A DNA stretch of 64,000 nucleotides, taken from contig JACJWG010000003.1 of NCBI GenBank assembly GCA_020637235.1, positions 124,001 to 188,000 of the forward strand. The letters are read 5' to 3'. Positions 25,021 through 33,336 of this stretch are shown here, one piece after another. The stretch's first letter is position 1. Each line of letters starts with the position of its first letter. This DNA comes from Acidimicrobiaceae bacterium. Its GTDB lineage: Bacteria > Actinomycetota > Acidimicrobiia > Acidimicrobiales > Ilumatobacteraceae. The position numbers and the translations under genes are program-made. The notes under the pieces are model-generated. The model searched no databases. It saw only the letters and a list, made by a program, of their open reading frames with translations, and was not told where the DNA came from.

Positions 25021-26462
25021 GACAGGACCTCACTTCCTGCCGGGGGCAGATCGTCGGGGGTGGCGAAGTGGCCGGCCACCGCGGTGGCGGCGGCGACGGC
25101 GGGGCTCACCAGATGGGTGCGGCCGCCGCGACCCTGGCGGCCCTCGAAGTTGCGGTTGCTGGTGCTGGCCGCTCGCTCGCCGGGGGCGAGCTTGTCGGGG
25201 TTCATCGCGAGGCACATGCTGCAGCCGGGCTCGCGCCAGTCGGCCCCGGCGGCCCGGAAGATCTCGGGCAACCCCTCGGCGATCGCCTGCGCCTTCACCG
25301 CGTGACTGCCCGGCACGACCATCACCCGCGGCACGGTGACCGTGCGGCCCTGCATCACCGCAGCCGCGAGGCGCAGGTCCTCGATGCGGCTGTTGGTGCA
25401 GCTGCCGATGAACACGGTGTCGACGCGCACGTCGCGGATCTTCGTGCCCGCCTCGAGACCCATGTACTCGAGCGCTCGGGCCACGGTCTCGCGGGTGGTG
25501 GGGTCGTCGAAGCCGTCGGGCGAAGGGATCTCGCCGTCGATGCTGGTGACCTGACCGGGGTTGGTGCCCCAGCTCACCTGCGGGCGGATGTGGGCCGCGT
25601 CGATCACGACCTCGGTGTCCCACACGGCGCCCTCGTCGGTGACGAGCGTGCGCCAGTCGGCGACCGCAGCCTCCCAGTCGGCGCCCTGCGGCGCGTTGGC
25701 CCGGCCCCTCAGGTAGTCGAAGGTGGTGTCGTCGGGGGCGATCAGCCCGGCTTTGGCGCCGGCCTCGATGCTCATGTTGCACACGGTCATGCGGCCCTCC
25801 ATCGACAGCGACCGGATCGCCGAGCCACGGTACTCGATCACGTGGCCGATGCCGCCGCCCGTGCCGATCGTGCCGATGATGTGCAGGATCACGTCCTTGG
25901 CGGTGACGCCCGGGGCGAGCTCGCCCTCGACGGTGACGGCCATCCACTTCGGGCGGCTCTGCGGCAGCGTCTGGGTGGCGAGCACGTGCTCCACCTCGCT
26001 GGTGCCGATGCCGAACGCCAGCGCACCGAACGCGCCGTGGGTGGCGGTGTGGCTGTCGCCGCACACCACGGTCATGCCCGGCAGCGTGCGACCCTGCTCG
26101 GGTGCGATGACGTGGACGATGCCTTGACCGGGATCACCCATCGGGAAGTTCACGATGCCGAACTCGGCGGTGTTCTCGCGGAGCACCTCCACCTGGCGAG
26201 CCGAGATCGGATCGGCGATCGGCTGGTCGATGTCGGCCGTCGGCACGTTGTGGTCCTCGGTCGCGACGGTGAGGTCGGGCCGGCGGACTCCGCGCCCGCT
26301 GAGACGCAACCCGTCGAAGGCCTGCGGGCTGGTCACCTCGTGGACGAGGTGGAGGTCGATGTAGAGCAGGTCGGGCTCGCCCTCGGCACGGTGCACCACG
26401 TGGCGGTCCCACACCTTCTGCGGCAGCGTCTGCGGCGCCGCGTGCGGGGAAGCGTTCGTCAT
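25017..26462 (-). CDS. leuC: 3-isopropylmalate dehydratase large subunit LeuC
   Basis: 481-residue aconitase-family subunit carrying the 4Fe-4S cluster: Cys ligands in FIGSCTNSRIEDLR and in GCSMCLAMNPD. Segments CGDSHTATHGAFGALAFGIG and SNRNFEGRQG are characteristic. ATG 26462 has AGGAG five bases upstream, so this gene has a conventional leader, unlike many neighbours. Three 10-bp direct repeats lie in its leader region, and the divergent IclR gene begins 79 bases away. It heads the leuC-leuD-GTPase-amidohydrolase operon. Confidence 0.97.
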   Translation of the reverse strand: MTNASPHAAPQTLPQKVWDRHVVHRAEGEPDLLYIDLHLVHEVTSPQAFDGLRLSGRGVRRPDLTVATEDHNVPTADIDQPIADPISARQVEVLRENTAEFGIVNFPMGDPGQGIVHVIAPEQGRTLPGMTVVCGDSHTATHGAFGALAFGIGTSEVEHVLATQTLPQSRPKWMAVTVEGELAPGVTAKDVILHIIGTIGTGGGIGHVIEYRGSAIRSLSMEGRMTVCNMSIEAGAKAGLIAPDDTTFDYLRGRANAPQGADWEAAVADWRTLVTDEGAVWDTEVVIDAAHIRPQVSWGTNPGQVTSIDGEIPSPDGFDDPTTRETVARALEYMGLEAGTKIRDVRVDTVFIGSCTNSRIEDLRLAAAVMQGRTVTVPRVMVVPGSHAVKAQAIAEGLPEIFRAAGADWREPGCSMCLAMNPDKLAPGERAASTSNRNFEGRQGRGGRTHLVSPAVAAATAVAGHFATPDDLPPAGSEVLS

Positions 26463-26473
26463 CCGGACTCCTC

Positions 26474-26503
26474 TGATCGATGCTGATCGATGCTGATCGA
26501 TGG
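26474..26503. repeat. Three 10-bp direct repeats in the leuC/IclR intergenic region
   Basis: TGATCGATGC at 26474-26483 and 26484-26493, and TGATCGATGG at 26494-26503. Each contains ATCGAT. Helical-turn spacing between a divergent regulator and its probable target suggests a regulator-binding array. Confidence 0.7.
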
Positions 26504-26527
26504 TTGCCGGGATCTCATCATGTGGGA

Positions 26528-26533
26528 TAGCGT
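26528..26533 (+). promoter_or_regulatory. -10 of the IclR regulator gene with flanking palindrome
   Basis: TAGCGT eight bases before the ATG at 26542. It is framed by GGGA and TCCC (26524/26534 side), a short palindrome that could allow autoregulation. Confidence 0.6.
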
Positions 26534-26541
26534 TCCCGGGC

Positions 26542-27201
26542 ATGGACAGTGTAAGCGGCGTCGGGGTGATCGACAAGGCCGCGCTGGTGCTGCGCGCCGT
26601 GCGGGCCCGCCCACTCGATCTCGCCGAGCTGCAGGCGGCAACCGGTTTGCCGCGGGCGACGGCGCACCGGTTGGTCGTCGCGCTCGAGACCCATCACCTC
26701 GTCCGTCGCGACGGGCAGGGTCGCTTCTGCCTCGGCTTCGAGCTCGTCGCGCTCGGCCGCGCCGCGGCCGAGCAGTTCGGTCTCGGCGAGGTGGCGATGC
26801 CGGCGATGCAGGCCTTGCTGCAGGCGTCCGGGGAGAGCGTGCAGCTGTACGTGCGCGAGGACGAGGCGCGGCGGTGTGTGGTGTCGCTGCAGTCGCCGCA
26901 CGCGCTGCGGTGGATCGTCCCCGAGGGCAGCCTGCTGCCACTCGGCGTCGGCTCGGCCGGGCGTGTGCTCGGCGGCGAGCCGGTCGGGCCGGGTGGCTGG
27001 ATCGACAGCGTCGAGCAGCGCGAGCCCGGCGTCGCCTCCGTCAGCGCGCCCGTGCTCGACCGAGCGGGTCGTGTCATCGCCGCGATCAGCGTGAGCGGGC
27101 CCGTGGAGCGGCTCAGCCGTGAGCCCGGCGCGCGGCACGGTGCGGCCGTGGCCGCGGCCGGGGTGCAGATCGGCGACGCCGTCCGCGCCGCGTTGCACTG
27201 A
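26542..27201 (+). CDS. IclR-family regulator, LtbR/NdgR-like
   Basis: 219 residues: N-terminal winged helix (LAELQAATGLPRATAHRLV, about 27-45) and C-terminal IclR effector domain. In Corynebacterium (LtbR) and Streptomyces (NdgR) the IclR regulator divergent from leuCD controls leucine and related pathways; the same gene order here supports that identity. The ATG at 26542 is set by TAGCGT at 26528-26533, a leaderless layout; an upstream GTG at 26500 falls before the promoter and is rejected. Its likely targets are leuCD and itself through the 79-base shared region. Confidence 0.9.
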   Translation: MDSVSGVGVIDKAALVLRAVRARPLDLAELQAATGLPRATAHRLVVALETHHLVRRDGQGRFCLGFELVALGRAAAEQFGLGEVAMPAMQALLQASGESVQLYVREDEARRCVVSLQSPHALRWIVPEGSLLPLGVGSAGRVLGGEPVGPGGWIDSVEQREPGVASVSAPVLDRAGRVIAAISVSGPVERLSREPGARHGAAVAAAGVQIGDAVRAALH

Positions 27202-27277
27202 GGATGGTCCGCGTGCCGGATCGTGAATCCGTGAACAACGTGGCGGGTCGGCGCGCGGCGATGCGTAGCCTGGCCCC

Positions 27278-28279
27278 GTGACCAGCCCCCGTACCTCCGA
27301 CGTCGCCACGGAACTCCCGACCGACTGGGTCGAGCAGGTCCGGCACCTCGCCCGCGAGCGCGACGCCGTGATCCTCGCCCACAACTACCAGCTGCCCGAG
27401 ATCCAGGATCTCGCCGATCACGTCGGCGACTCGCTGGCGCTGTCGCGTGTGGCGGCCACCGTCGACGCGTCGACGATCGTGTTCTGCGGCGTGCACTTCA
27501 TGGCCGAGACGGCGAAGATCCTGAGTTTCGACAAGACGGTGCTGATCCCCGACGAGCGCGCGGGCTGCAGCCTCGCCGACACGATCACCGCCGAGCAGTT
27601 GCGTGCCTGGAAGGCCGAGCACCCGGGGGCGGTCGTCGTCAGCTACGTCAACACGACGGCGGCCGTGAAGGCCGAGACCGACATCTGCTGCACCTCGTCG
27701 AACGCCGTCGACGTCGTGGCATCGATCCCGGCCGACACCGAGATCCTGTTCTGCCCCGACCAGTTCCTCGGCGCCCACGTGCAGCGCCTCACCGGCCGCG
27801 ACAACATGCACATCTGGATGGGTGAGTGCCATGTGCACGCAGGCATCAACGGCGCCGACCTGCGCGCCCGCGTGGAGGCCGAGCCCGATGCCGAGCTCTT
27901 CATCCACCCCGAGTGCGGCTGCGCCACCAGTGCGCTGTACCTCGCGTCGAGCGGGGTCGTGCCGGCCGAGCGGACCAAGATCCTGTCCACGTCGGGCATG
28001 GTGACCGCTGCCGAGCAGACCACCGCGAGCAAGGTGCTGGTCGCCACCGAGACCGGCATGCTCCACCAGCTCACCAAGGCGAACCCGCTGGTGATCTTCG
28101 AGCCGATCAACCGGGCCGCGGTGTGCAAGTACATGAAGATGATCACTCCCGCCAAGTTGCTGCGCTCGTTGCAGACCATGTCGGACGAGGTGACCGTGCC
28201 CGCCGATGTGGCCGAGCGCGCTCGTCGCAGCGTCGAACGGATGATCGCGATCGGCACGCCGAGCCGCACCGCCGAGTGA
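27278..28279 (+). CDS. nadA: Quinolinate synthase NadA
   Basis: Condenses iminoaspartate with dihydroxyacetone phosphate to quinolinate, using a 4Fe-4S cluster. 333 residues; cluster and substrate motifs include FCGVHFMAETAKIL, DICCTSSNAVDVV and HPECGCATS. GTG 27278 is preceded by TAGCCT at 27266-27271 with six intervening bases: a clear leaderless promoter. It is followed 13 bases later by nadB and then nadC, a complete de novo NAD precursor operon. Confidence 0.97.
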   Translation: MTSPRTSDVATELPTDWVEQVRHLARERDAVILAHNYQLPEIQDLADHVGDSLALSRVAATVDASTIVFCGVHFMAETAKILSFDKTVLIPDERAGCSLADTITAEQLRAWKAEHPGAVVVSYVNTTAAVKAETDICCTSSNAVDVVASIPADTEILFCPDQFLGAHVQRLTGRDNMHIWMGECHVHAGINGADLRARVEAEPDAELFIHPECGCATSALYLASSGVVPAERTKILSTSGMVTAAEQTTASKVLVATETGMLHQLTKANPLVIFEPINRAAVCKYMKMITPAKLLRSLQTMSDEVTVPADVAERARRSVERMIAIGTPSRTAE

Positions 28280-28292
28280 CCCGAGCCGCTGC

Positions 28293-29993
28293 GTGGACAC
28301 CAACCCGCTCCCGCGCCGCCTCGCCGCGCCGCCGGCCACGTGGACGCGCGACGTCGACGTCGTCGTGCTCGGTTCTGGTGCCGCCGGTCTCTCGGCCGCG
28401 CTTGCCGCGCGCCCGGTTCGCACGGCGCTGATCGTCACCAAGGACACGCTCGACGCGGGGAGCACCGCGTGGGCGCAGGGTGGGCTCGCCGGTGTGCTCG
28501 ACCCGAGCGACTCGCTCGAGAACCATGTGCACGACACGCTCGTGGCCGGCGCCGGCCTGTGCGACGAGCAGAACGTGCGCACCCTGGTGGCGGAGGCGCC
28601 GAAGGCGCTGCGGTACCTGATGCGGCTCGGCGCAGCATTCGATCCGTCGCACGAGGGTGGTGGTCCGGCGCTCACGCGTGAGGGTGGGCACAGCCACAAC
28701 CGCATCGTCCACTCCGGCGGCGACCAGAGCGGCGCCGAAGTGCAGCGCACCCTCGACGAGAACGCGGTCGCGGCCGGCGTGGAGGTGATGGACCGGGCGT
28801 TCGCGCTCGACCTGTTGGTCGGTGTGAACTCGGCGGGCGAGCGGCAGGTGGCCGGCGTGCGCATCGCCCACATCGACGACGACGGCGACGTCGTGTCGGT
28901 CGGGGTGGTGACCGCTCGCGCCGTGGTGCTCGCCACCGGGGGCTACGGCCAGGTGTTCGCCAGTACGTCCAACCCGCCGGCCGTGACCGGCGACGGCCTC
29001 GCCCTCGCGCTCCGCGCCGGGCTGCCCGCTCGGGACGTCGAGTTCGTCCAGTTCCACCCGACGGTGCTGTGGCGCGGGCCCGACGCAGAGGGACAGCAGG
29101 CACTCATCAGCGAAGCCGTCCGCGGCGAGGGCGCGATCCTGTACGACGCAGCGGGCGAACGGGTGATGCAGGGCGTGCACCCGCAGGAGGACCTCGCTCC
29201 CCGCGACATCGTGGCGAGCAACATCAGCCGCCGGATGGCGCTGGCACCGGCCGGCGTGGACGACCACGTGTACCTCGACGCCACACACATGGGTGAGCGA
29301 TTCCACACCCGATTCCCGTCGATCACCGCCGCCTGCCGCGAGGTCGGCATCGATCCCGCTCGGGACCGCATCCCCGTGGCACCCGCCGCGCACTACGTGT
29401 GCGGTGGTGTCGTGGCGGGGATCGACGGACGGACGGAACTCCCCGGCCTGTTCGCCGTGGGCGAGGTGGCCTGCACCGGCGTGCACGGTGCGAACCGCCT
29501 CGCGAGCAACAGCCTCACCGAAGGCGTGGTCGCCGGCACCCGCGTCGGTCGCGACCTCGCGTGGGAGTTGCCCGAGGACGTGTCGTGGGTGGAGGACGAC
29601 CCGGACGCCTCGTGCTGCGTCGTCGACCCGGGCCGCCGGGCAGCGATCCGCACGGTGATGTCGCGCCACGTCGGCGTGCTCCGGACGCCTGCGGGACTCG
29701 CCGCCGCGGCGGTCTCGCTCGACGAGGTGCCGGTCGACCATCGACACGTCACGCGAGCGGCCTGGGAGGCCACCAACCTGCTCACCGTCGCCCGGGCCGT
29801 GGTGGCTGCGGCGGCAACCCGCACCGAGAGCCGCGGCTGCCACCGTCGTACCGACCACACCGAACCCCGCGCCGAGTGGGTGCGCCACCTCGACGTCCGT
29901 CTGCTCGGACGCGGTGACGGCCCGATCGACGCCCACGGTGAGGCGATGCTCGCCGACGTGGCCGTGCTCGACGCGCCGTCGACGCCGCGATGA
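28293..29993 (+). CDS. nadB: L-aspartate oxidase NadB
   Basis: FAD enzyme that oxidises aspartate to iminoaspartate, the substrate of NadA. 566 residues: FAD motif LGSGAAGLSAAL near residue 27, TAWAQGGLAG near 58, and the flavoprotein segment GVHGANRLASNSLTEGVV near 405. Succinate-dehydrogenase-like fold. The GTG start lies 13 bases after the nadA stop with no strong ribosome-binding site, so coupling within the operon is likely. It ends 64 bases before nadC. Confidence 0.96.
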   Translation: MDTNPLPRRLAAPPATWTRDVDVVVLGSGAAGLSAALAARPVRTALIVTKDTLDAGSTAWAQGGLAGVLDPSDSLENHVHDTLVAGAGLCDEQNVRTLVAEAPKALRYLMRLGAAFDPSHEGGGPALTREGGHSHNRIVHSGGDQSGAEVQRTLDENAVAAGVEVMDRAFALDLLVGVNSAGERQVAGVRIAHIDDDGDVVSVGVVTARAVVLATGGYGQVFASTSNPPAVTGDGLALALRAGLPARDVEFVQFHPTVLWRGPDAEGQQALISEAVRGEGAILYDAAGERVMQGVHPQEDLAPRDIVASNISRRMALAPAGVDDHVYLDATHMGERFHTRFPSITAACREVGIDPARDRIPVAPAAHYVCGGVVAGIDGRTELPGLFAVGEVACTGVHGANRLASNSLTEGVVAGTRVGRDLAWELPEDVSWVEDDPDASCCVVDPGRRAAIRTVMSRHVGVLRTPAGLAAAAVSLDEVPVDHRHVTRAAWEATNLLTVARAVVAAAATRTESRGCHRRTDHTEPRAEWVRHLDVRLLGRGDGPIDAHGEAMLADVAVLDAPSTPR

Positions 29994-30057
29994 CCCGCCC
30001 ACCCGTCCGTCCCACCGTCCGTTCCCCTGCCTGTCCCGCACCCTCAGGAGGCCGCCG

Positions 30058-30969
30058 ATGTTCGTGTTCCATCCCCTGTCCGACGACGTCCGCCACCACC
30101 TGATCGCCGGTGGCCTCGATCCCGACGCCGTGGCGGCGCTGGTTCGGGGTGCGATCGCGGAGGATCTCGCCGGGGGCATCGACGTCACGTCGACCGCCAC
30201 CGTGCCCGCCGATCAGCGCAGCGTCGGCGAGTTCGGTGCACGCTCGACCGGTGTGGTGTCGGGCCTCGCCGTCGCCGCGGCGGTGATCGACACGGTGTGC
30301 GGCGCGGCGTCGAGCGACGTCGAGTTCCTCGTGGCCGACGGTGCTCGTGTGCAGGCAGGCACGGTGGTGGCTCGCGTCGAGGCGCCGACGCGGCTGCTGC
30401 TCACCGCCGAGCGCACCGCCCTCAACCTGCTGTGCCACATGAGTGGCGTCGCCACGCTCACACGACGGTGGGCCGATGCGCTGACGGGCACCTCGGCGGT
30501 GGTGCGCGACACCCGCAAGACCCTGCCCGGTCTGCGAGCCCTGCAGAAGTATGCGGTGCGTTGCGGTGGCGGGCAGAACCACCGGATGGCGCTGTCGGAT
30601 GCGGCGCTCGTGAAGGACAACCACGTGCTCGCCGCGGGTGGTGTGGCCGAGGCCTTCGCCGCTGTGCGGAGCCTGGCTGCGTCGATCCCCGTGGAGATCG
30701 AGGTCGACTCGCTCGACGGGTTGCGGGAAGCGATCGATGCCGGTGCCGACGTCGTGTTGCTCGACAACTTCACGCCCGAGCAGATGGAGGAGGCCGTCGC
30801 CATCCGCGACGAGGTCCGTCGCGAGGTGATCCTCGAAGCGAGCGGCGGGCTCACCCTGCAGACCGCACGACGGGTGGGCGAGACCGGTGTCGACTACATC
30901 GCCGTGGGCGAGCTCACCCATTCGGTGACGGTGTTCGACATCGGCCTCGACCTGCGATCGGTGTCCTGA
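30058..30969 (+). CDS. nadC: Nicotinate-nucleotide pyrophosphorylase NadC
   Basis: Decarboxylating quinolinate phosphoribosyltransferase giving nicotinate mononucleotide. 303 residues with the family segments ERTALNLLCHMSGVATLT, DTRKTLPGLRALQKYAV, GGGQNHRM and LVKDNHV; the C-terminal barrel shows EIEVDSLDGLREAI and LLDNF. ATG 30058 has a strong AGGAGG at 30046-30051, six bases upstream. Third gene of nadABC; it ends four bases from the convergent FKBP gene. Confidence 0.97.
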   Translation: MFVFHPLSDDVRHHLIAGGLDPDAVAALVRGAIAEDLAGGIDVTSTATVPADQRSVGEFGARSTGVVSGLAVAAAVIDTVCGAASSDVEFLVADGARVQAGTVVARVEAPTRLLLTAERTALNLLCHMSGVATLTRRWADALTGTSAVVRDTRKTLPGLRALQKYAVRCGGGQNHRMALSDAALVKDNHVLAAGGVAEAFAAVRSLAASIPVEIEVDSLDGLREAIDAGADVVLLDNFTPEQMEEAVAIRDEVRREVILEASGGLTLQTARRVGETGVDYIAVGELTHSVTVFDIGLDLRSVS

Positions 30970-30973
30970 CGGC

Positions 30974-31987
30974 TCAGAACGCGGCGATCAGGTCGATCAC
31001 CAGCACGAGGTCGACGTCGGCCGGGATGCCGAGGCCCTCGTTGCCGACCGAGCCGAACGCATCGACCGCAGGGATCGCCATCTGTCGACGCCCGCCGACC
31101 TTCATGCCGACCATGCCGTCGATCAGGCCGGGCAACGCGCCGTCCTCCACGAAGGTGATGCCCTGCGGCTGACCGGTCTCCCAGCTCGACGCCACCTGTT
31201 CGCCGGTGTCGCCCCGGTAGGCGATCAGGTGCACGTAGGCCGACTCGCCGAGCTGCAACTCGGCGCCGTCGCCCTCGACGAGATCGGTGACGAACAGCTC
31301 GTCGCAGTTGCCCGACCCCGCCACCTCGACCGCCGGTTCGTCGGTCGGGTCGGTCGCGGCGATCACGGCGACGACGTCGACCACGAAGCTGAGCGCGTCA
31401 CCGGGTTGGATGACGTCGCCCTGCGGTGTGTCGCCGTAGGCGAGCTCGGCGGGGATGTCGAGCTGGCGGCGAGCACCGGCCTTCGCACCGACCAGGCCCT
31501 CGTCCCAGCCCTGGATCACCATGCCCGCGCCGAGGGTGACCGGGAAGGTCGATCCGCGGTCGTAGCTGTTGTCGAACTCGGTGCCGTCCTCGCTGCGCAC
31601 GCCGACGTAGTGGACGACGACCGTGTCGCCCACCACCGCCTCGTCGCCCTCGCCCTCCACCAGGTCGGTCACCTCGAGCTCGGTGACGTCACCGTCGGGG
31701 ATCTCGACCTCGGGCTTGTCGGGCACCTCCGGTGCCGCCGGTTCGCCCAGCTCGGCCGAGGTGTCGACCGTGCGGTCGTACACGTCGGCGCGTGAGCACT
31801 CGGCGGCGGCGTCGCCCGAGCCCGACGAGCCGGCCGTCTCACCGCTGTCGGTCGTGCCCGACCCGGCGATGGTGGTGGCGGCGCTGCCCTCCTCGGCGGC
31901 GTCGTCACCGCACGCGGCGGCGAGCAGGGACAGCACGACGACGGCGGGCGCGGCGCGGCGGAGCGAGGGACGGCGGGGGGAACGCAT
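30974..31987 (-). CDS. Lipoprotein with two FKBP-type peptidyl-prolyl isomerase domains
   Basis: 337 residues. Signal peptide with lipobox LAAAC (about residues 22-26), an acidic Gly/Ser/Thr linker, then two FKBP domains. The first (about 105-210) has VVHYVG, FDNSYDRG and VIQGWDEGLVGAK and looks active; the second (about 225-337) is more divergent (YVHLIAY, LPGLIDGMVGMKVGGRR) and may be a chaperone module. Anchored outside the membrane, it would help fold secreted proteins. TAGCGT (32000-31995) seven bases before the ATG marks a leaderless promoter. Confidence 0.9.
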   Translation of the reverse strand: MRSPRRPSLRRAAPAVVVLSLLAAACGDDAAEEGSAATTIAGSGTTDSGETAGSSGSGDAAAECSRADVYDRTVDTSAELGEPAAPEVPDKPEVEIPDGDVTELEVTDLVEGEGDEAVVGDTVVVHYVGVRSEDGTEFDNSYDRGSTFPVTLGAGMVIQGWDEGLVGAKAGARRQLDIPAELAYGDTPQGDVIQPGDALSFVVDVVAVIAATDPTDEPAVEVAGSGNCDELFVTDLVEGDGAELQLGESAYVHLIAYRGDTGEQVASSWETGQPQGITFVEDGALPGLIDGMVGMKVGGRRQMAIPAVDAFGSVGNEGLGIPADVDLVLVIDLIAAF

Positions 31988-32079
31988 CGGGCCGACGCTA
32001 TCGGGCGGGCGCCTGCCGCAGGGGTCGCCCGTCGCCGGGATCGTGCACGGCATCACCGTCTCGGGTAGAACGGCCGCTC

Positions 32080-33336
32080 ATGTGGTCGATGCTGCGCAGC
32101 AATCGCGACATCCGGGCGTTGTTCGTGGCGCAGGTCGTGTCGTTCATGGGCGACTGGTTCGCCTACGTGGCGTTCGTCGGCCTCGTGCAGGACCTCACCG
32201 ACGCCCCGATCCTCGTGACGCTCGTGTACGTCGCGCAGGCACTCCCGGCGTTCCTCATGTCGCCGATCGCCGGGCCGGCAGCGGACCGGTTCGACCGGCG
32301 GACGATCATCCGCACGGTGTCGGCAGGGCAGGCGGTCGCCGCCGCCGGCCTGCTGCTCGTGGGATCTGCCGGCCAGCTGTGGATCGGGTTCGTCTGCCTG
32401 TGCGCGATCTCGGCGCTCGGCTCGTTCGTCGGCCCGGCCTCGCAAGCGGGGCTCCCGAACCTGGTGCGCTCCCCGGACGAGCTCACCAAGGCCAGCTTGC
32501 TGTTCGGATCGTTGTGGGGTGCGATGCTCGCCGTCGGAGCTGCCGTGGGTGGTCTGGTGGCGAGCTGGTTCGGACGCGACGTGGCGTTCGCCGCGAACGC
32601 GATCTCGTTCGTCGTGGCTGCAGCGATCGTGTCGCTGATCCGTCGGCCGATGCAGCTGGCCACCGATCACCTTGGCGACCGACCGCGGATGCGGCCCGTC
32701 GCCGACATGGGCGAGGCGTTCACCGTCGCCCGCCGCGACCCCGTCCTGCTGTCATTGCTCGCGTCGAAGGCCACGTTCGCGATGGGAGCGGGGATCGTCG
32801 GTCTGCTCGCCGTGCTCGCGACCGACGAGCTGAACGGCGGCGATGGTGCCACCGGCCTGCTCGTGGCGGCTCGTGGCGTGGGCGTGGCGCTCGGGCCGAT
32901 CGTCGCCGCCCGCCTCGTCGGACCGTCCCTCGCGAGAGTGCTCACCCTGTGCGGCGGTGCCGGGCTGTCGTTCGGGGTGTGCTATCTCGGGCTGAGTGTC
33001 GCACCGGCGCTCGCGTTCGCCGTGGCGCTCGCGTTCTTCGCCCACCTGGGCGGCGGTGCACAGTGGACGCTCAGCACGTACGGCCTGCAGCGGCGAGCGC
33101 CCGATCATCTGCGCGGTCGGATCCTCGCCGGCGACTTCGGCATCGTCACCCTCATCATCACCTTGAGCAATCTCGCCGCAGGCGCTCTGGCCGGTGCCGT
33201 GGGCGCTCGTGCGGCGATCGCCGTGTTCGCGCTGCTCGCGGTGGCGGCCAGCACCGTGTACCTGTTCGCCACCCGTTCGGTGCGTGCCCGCCTGGTCAGC
33301 GAGGAGTCGGTGCCGGCGGTCGCCCCCGCGAGCTGA
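32080..33336 (+). CDS. MFS transporter, EntS/MFS_3-like
   Basis: 418 residues with about 12 hydrophobic segments and the opening pattern LRSNRDIRALFVAQVVSFMGDWF, typical of the MFS_3 (EntS, macrolide or siderophore exporter) branch; SPIAGPAADRFDRRTII is the loop 2-3 motif. The substrate is unknown. TAGAAC at 32066-32071 lies eight bases before the ATG, making it leaderless and divergent from the FKBP gene. Its 3' end overlaps the convergent ABC1 kinase gene by 41 bases. Confidence 0.87.
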   Translation: MWSMLRSNRDIRALFVAQVVSFMGDWFAYVAFVGLVQDLTDAPILVTLVYVAQALPAFLMSPIAGPAADRFDRRTIIRTVSAGQAVAAAGLLLVGSAGQLWIGFVCLCAISALGSFVGPASQAGLPNLVRSPDELTKASLLFGSLWGAMLAVGAAVGGLVASWFGRDVAFAANAISFVVAAAIVSLIRRPMQLATDHLGDRPRMRPVADMGEAFTVARRDPVLLSLLASKATFAMGAGIVGLLAVLATDELNGGDGATGLLVAARGVGVALGPIVAARLVGPSLARVLTLCGGAGLSFGVCYLGLSVAPALAFAVALAFFAHLGGGAQWTLSTYGLQRRAPDHLRGRILAGDFGIVTLIITLSNLAAGALAGAVGARAAIAVFALLAVAASTVYLFATRSVRARLVSEESVPAVAPAS

